DNA from: Hydrogenothermus sp. | Lineage (GTDB): Bacteria > Aquificota > Aquificia > Aquificales > Hydrogenothermaceae | Direction of reading: 5' to 3' | Length of the DNA stretch: 9,512 bases | NCBI GenBank assembly: GCA_003978675.1 | Contig: QNYP01000143.1 | Location: 1 to 9,512 of the forward strand | Shown: piece after piece, positions 8,275 through 9,512 of the stretch | Layout of the letters: the number at the start of each line of letters is the position of its first letter | Position numbering within the stretch: position 1 is the first letter of the stretch | The notes under the pieces: generated by a model | The model's input: the letters and a program-made list of their open reading frames with translations, nothing else | Databases searched by the model: none | Told to the model about the DNA's origin: nothing | Made by a program: the position numbers and the translations under genes

Positions 8275-8293
8275 CGCTTTTGATGAAAAAGCG
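8275..8293 (+). other. Perfect 7-bp hairpin at the predicted transcription start
   Basis: CGCTTTT (8275-8281) pairs exactly with AAAAGCG (8287-8293) across a five-base loop. It coincides with the start predicted from the promoter at 8240-8268, so the transcript would begin with a hairpin, a feature that can stabilise RNA 5' ends. No T-run follows, so it is not a normal terminator. Its function is inferred. Confidence 0.35.
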
Positions 8294-8387
8294 TTCCCGT
8301 TTTGAATATGTGAAGTTAAAATCGGTTTGCGGGCGAGCCCCCGCAACCATATTTGATCCCGCAACCATATTTAATTTAGAATCATAG
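8283..8387 (+). CDS. Doubtful 34-residue ORF after the promoter
   Basis: An ATG at 8283, about eight bases after the predicted transcription start, opens a 34-codon frame ending in TAG at 8385-8387. It starts MKKRSRFEYVKLKSVCGRAP and ends with two copies of a short ATIF-containing unit encoded by the 18-bp tandem repeat. There is no ribosome binding site, and the ATG lies in the hairpin loop. Two frames on the opposite strand are also open here, so openness alone is weak evidence. No family is recognised. It may be a leaderless small peptide, but more likely it is a by-product of a non-coding repeat element. Confidence 0.15.
   Translation: MKKRSRFEYVKLKSVCGRAPATIFDPATIFNLES
8324..8348 (-). 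terminator. GC-rich hairpin, possible weak terminator for the protease gene
   Basis: TTGCGGG (8327-8333) pairs with CCCGCAA (8340-8346) across a six-base loop, and GG/CC pairs extend the stem past a one-base bulge. Read on the minus strand it lies about 100 bases beyond the protease stop and is followed by GATTTT, a weak T-run. It could end that transcript. Alternatively it is part of a repeat element, since its right arm forms the first copy of the 18-bp tandem repeat. Confidence 0.35.
8340..8375 (+). repeat. Tandem 18-bp direct repeat, two copies
   Basis: cccgcaaccatatttgat (8340-8357) is followed directly by the same 18 bases with one change (g to a at position 16) at 8358-8375. The unit is more GC-rich than its surroundings. 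A shorter direct repeat, atttagaat, follows at 8374-8382 and 8388-8396. Two copies without spacers are not a CRISPR array. It may be a remnant of an intergenic repeat family. Confidence 0.75.
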
Positions 8388-8445
8388 ATTTAGAATTACA
8401 AAAAACTTCTTTTTTAGATTTCGTTCCACTTAGGAAAAACTATGG

Positions 8446-9486
8446 TTATTTGGAACTTTCAAAGCTTTTTATTATAACCTCAATTTTCATTGCTTTATTG
8501 TTCCTAAGTATTTCTAAGCTTAACTTTGTATTTGGTTTTAATCTTTGTATGAAAAATGCTAAGTTCTGAGGAGATGTAATAGGTATGCCATTTATTTTTA
8601 GTATAATGTCTCCTACCTTTATACCAGCCTTTTTTGCAGGGGAATTTTTAAACACTTTTATTACAACAACTCCTTCTTCTACTCCAAGTTTCTTTTGGGC
8701 TTTTTTGGAAAGTTTTTGAACTAAAACACCAAGCCAACCTCTTGGAACTTTTCCATATTTTTTTATCAGATTATAAATGTCTAAAACTGTTTCAATAGGT
8801 AAAGCAAAACCAATACCTTCACCAGATTGAACAACAGCTATATTCATACCAACTACTTCACCATTCATATTTAGAAGAGCCCCACCAGAATTTCCCGGAT
8901 TAATTGGAGCATCTGTTTGAATGTAGTCTTCATAAGCAGAAAAACCAAGGTTTCTATGAAGTGCAGAAACTATACCAAATGTGTAGGTATGTCCTAAATT
9001 ATAAGGACTACCTGCAGATAAAACAAAATAGCCAACTTTTAACTTTTTAGAACTTCCAACCTTTAAAGGTTTTATATTTTTTAATTCCTCATCAATTTCT
9101 ACTTTTAAAACTGCTATATCACTTTTATCATCTTTCCCAACGAGTTTTGCAACTTTTTGATAATCTTTATTAAAAATTACTTTTATATTTTTACCTTCTA
9201 TAACATGAGCATTTGTTAGAATATAAAGGAAGTTATTATCTTTTTCTATCACGAAACCTGAACCTAAAGTGTTTGTTTCAAAATCTTCAAAAGATTGATA
9301 ATTTTTTATATGTTTTGGTGAGGAAATAACAGTAATAATAGAGTTGTTTGTTTTCTCCACTATACTTGCTATTCTTTCTTGTATTTCAAATATGTAATCT
9401 ATGTTCTTTTCTTCTTTTGGCTTTTCCTTTTTTTCCTCACATGAAAAAACTAATATTAACCATATTAAAAAGAAATAAAAAAAAAA
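8446..9486 (-). CDS. HtrA/Deg-family serine protease with one PDZ domain, probable lipoprotein, start missing
   Basis: A trypsin-like (S1C) protease of the HtrA/Deg type, which degrades misfolded envelope proteins. Counted from a GTG at 9360, the triad is His52 (TNAHVIEG), Asp81 (KSDIAVLKV) and Ser158 (NPGNSGGAL). A single PDZ domain covers about 206-300, including RGWLGV and a GIKVGDIILKING core. The GTG at 9360 has no ribosome binding site, and the frame stays open 42 codons further, to 9486. That extension encodes a hydrophobic run, LIWLILVFSC, whose Cys (9441-9439) fits a lipobox, followed by a charged linker EEKKEKPKEEK. The real protein is therefore probably a membrane-anchored lipoprotein. 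No start codon is found, and the frame ends in TAA at 9489-9487, inside an inverted copy of the gene's own sequence, so the 5' end looks artefactual. It faces the DISARM operon and is probably an unrelated housekeeping gene. Confidence 0.88.
   Translation of the reverse strand, partial: FFFYFFLIWLILVFSCEEKKEKPKEEKNIDYIFEIQERIASIVEKTNNSIITVISSPKHIKNYQSFEDFETNTLGSGFVIEKDNNFLYILTNAHVIEGKNIKVIFNKDYQKVAKLVGKDDKSDIAVLKVEIDEELKNIKPLKVGSSKKLKVGYFVLSAGSPYNLGHTYTFGIVSALHRNLGFSAYEDYIQTDAPINPGNSGGALLNMNGEVVGMNIAVVQSGEGIGFALPIETVLDIYNLIKKYGKVPRGWLGVLVQKLSKKAQKKLGVEEGVVVIKVFKNSPAKKAGIKVGDIILKINGIPITSPQNLAFFIQRLKPNTKLSLEILRNNKAMKIEVIIKSFESSK
9276..9307 (+). repeat. Left arm of a 32-bp perfect inverted repeat
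   Basis: These bases lie inside the protease gene and encode its KNYQSFEDFE segment on the minus strand. They match the reverse complement of 9481-9512 at all 32 positions. The arms are separated by 173 bases and stop matching at a T-run (A-run on the plus strand at the right arm). Confidence 0.9.
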
Positions 9487-9512
9487 TTATCAATCTTTTG
9501 AAGATTTTGAAA
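9481..9512 (-). repeat. Right arm of the inverted repeat, at the very end of the window
   Basis: Read on the minus strand, these last 32 bases begin tttcaaaatcttcaaaagat and copy 9276-9307 exactly. The arm ends precisely at the window edge and joins the protease's signal-peptide region in a homopolymer (ten A's at 9477-9486). It interrupts that reading frame with stop codons. This is what a fold-back chimera or assembly artefact at a contig end would look like. Confidence 0.85.

Larger units (their letters stand above)
7980..8445. other. Intergenic region between the converging drmC and protease genes
   Basis: These 466 bases separate two gene 3' ends, so no promoter is expected for either neighbour. 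No convincing protein gene was found. The right half holds a rightward promoter-like sequence, a 34-codon ORF, two hairpins and an 18-bp tandem repeat, each listed separately. The left half (7980-8230) shows only AT-rich sequence with a TGATATAAT element at 8035-8043 that lacks a matching -35 box. No tRNA or strong intrinsic terminator for the DISARM operon was seen. Confidence 0.6.

Noticed and set aside
8173..8364. 63-codon minus-strand ORF from a TTG
   Set aside because: There is no ribosome binding site or recognisable domain. It starts inside the tandem repeat, and other frames are also open in the same stretch.
8340..8375. CRISPR array
   Set aside because: Only two 18-bp copies that abut with no spacer, and no cas genes are present.
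8400..8415. AAAAAA-CTTC-TTTTTT hairpin as a bidirectional terminator
   Set aside because: The six-pair stem is A-T only and too weak to call. It is mentioned only as a possible end of the candidate small RNA.

Overview
The window is AT-rich (about one-third G+C by eye). Its proteins are rich in Lys, Glu and Ile, with heavy AGA and ATA codon use and purine-rich GGGAGG ribosome binding sites. This suggests an AT-rich bacterium, possibly a thermophile. The lipoprotein-like periplasmic protease at the right end points weakly to a diderm. I cannot name the taxon.

Positions 1-7979 hold one tightly packed rightward operon: a cytosine-5 DNA methyltransferase (cut by the window start), a short [4Fe-4S] helix-hairpin-helix DNA glycosylase, a very large helicase (DrmA), a DUF1998 protein (DrmB) and a single-HKD phospholipase D-type protein (DrmC). 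The drmA-drmB-drmC core plus a 5mC methylase is the hallmark of a class 2 DISARM anti-phage system. Class 2 DISARM usually also has drmE. It is not in the window and could lie upstream of the cut left edge.

The unusual part is the glycosylase between methylase and helicase. Its sequence fits the archaeal Mig thymine-DNA glycosylase type (catalytic-pocket Tyr and Asp 18 residues apart, iron-sulfur loop) better than MutY or endonuclease III. A T:G mismatch glycosylase would repair the mutations caused when 5-methylcytosine deaminates. The locus therefore looks like a DISARM system carrying its own methylation-damage repair gene. An offensive role against modified phage DNA is also possible. Overlapping or near-abutting gene ends suggest the proteins are co-translated in fixed ratios.

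Positions 7980-8445 lie between the converging 3' ends of drmC and a protease gene. They contain no convincing protein gene, but do contain a near-consensus sigma-70-type promoter pointing right, a short ORF just after it, two hairpins and an 18-bp tandem repeat. Positions 8446 to about 9486 (minus strand) encode an HtrA/Deg-type serine protease with one PDZ domain and a probable lipoprotein signal whose start codon is missing. The final 32 bases are an exact inverted copy of 9276-9307, inside the same gene. The window end is therefore probably a fold-back or assembly artefact that replaced the true start of the protease gene.
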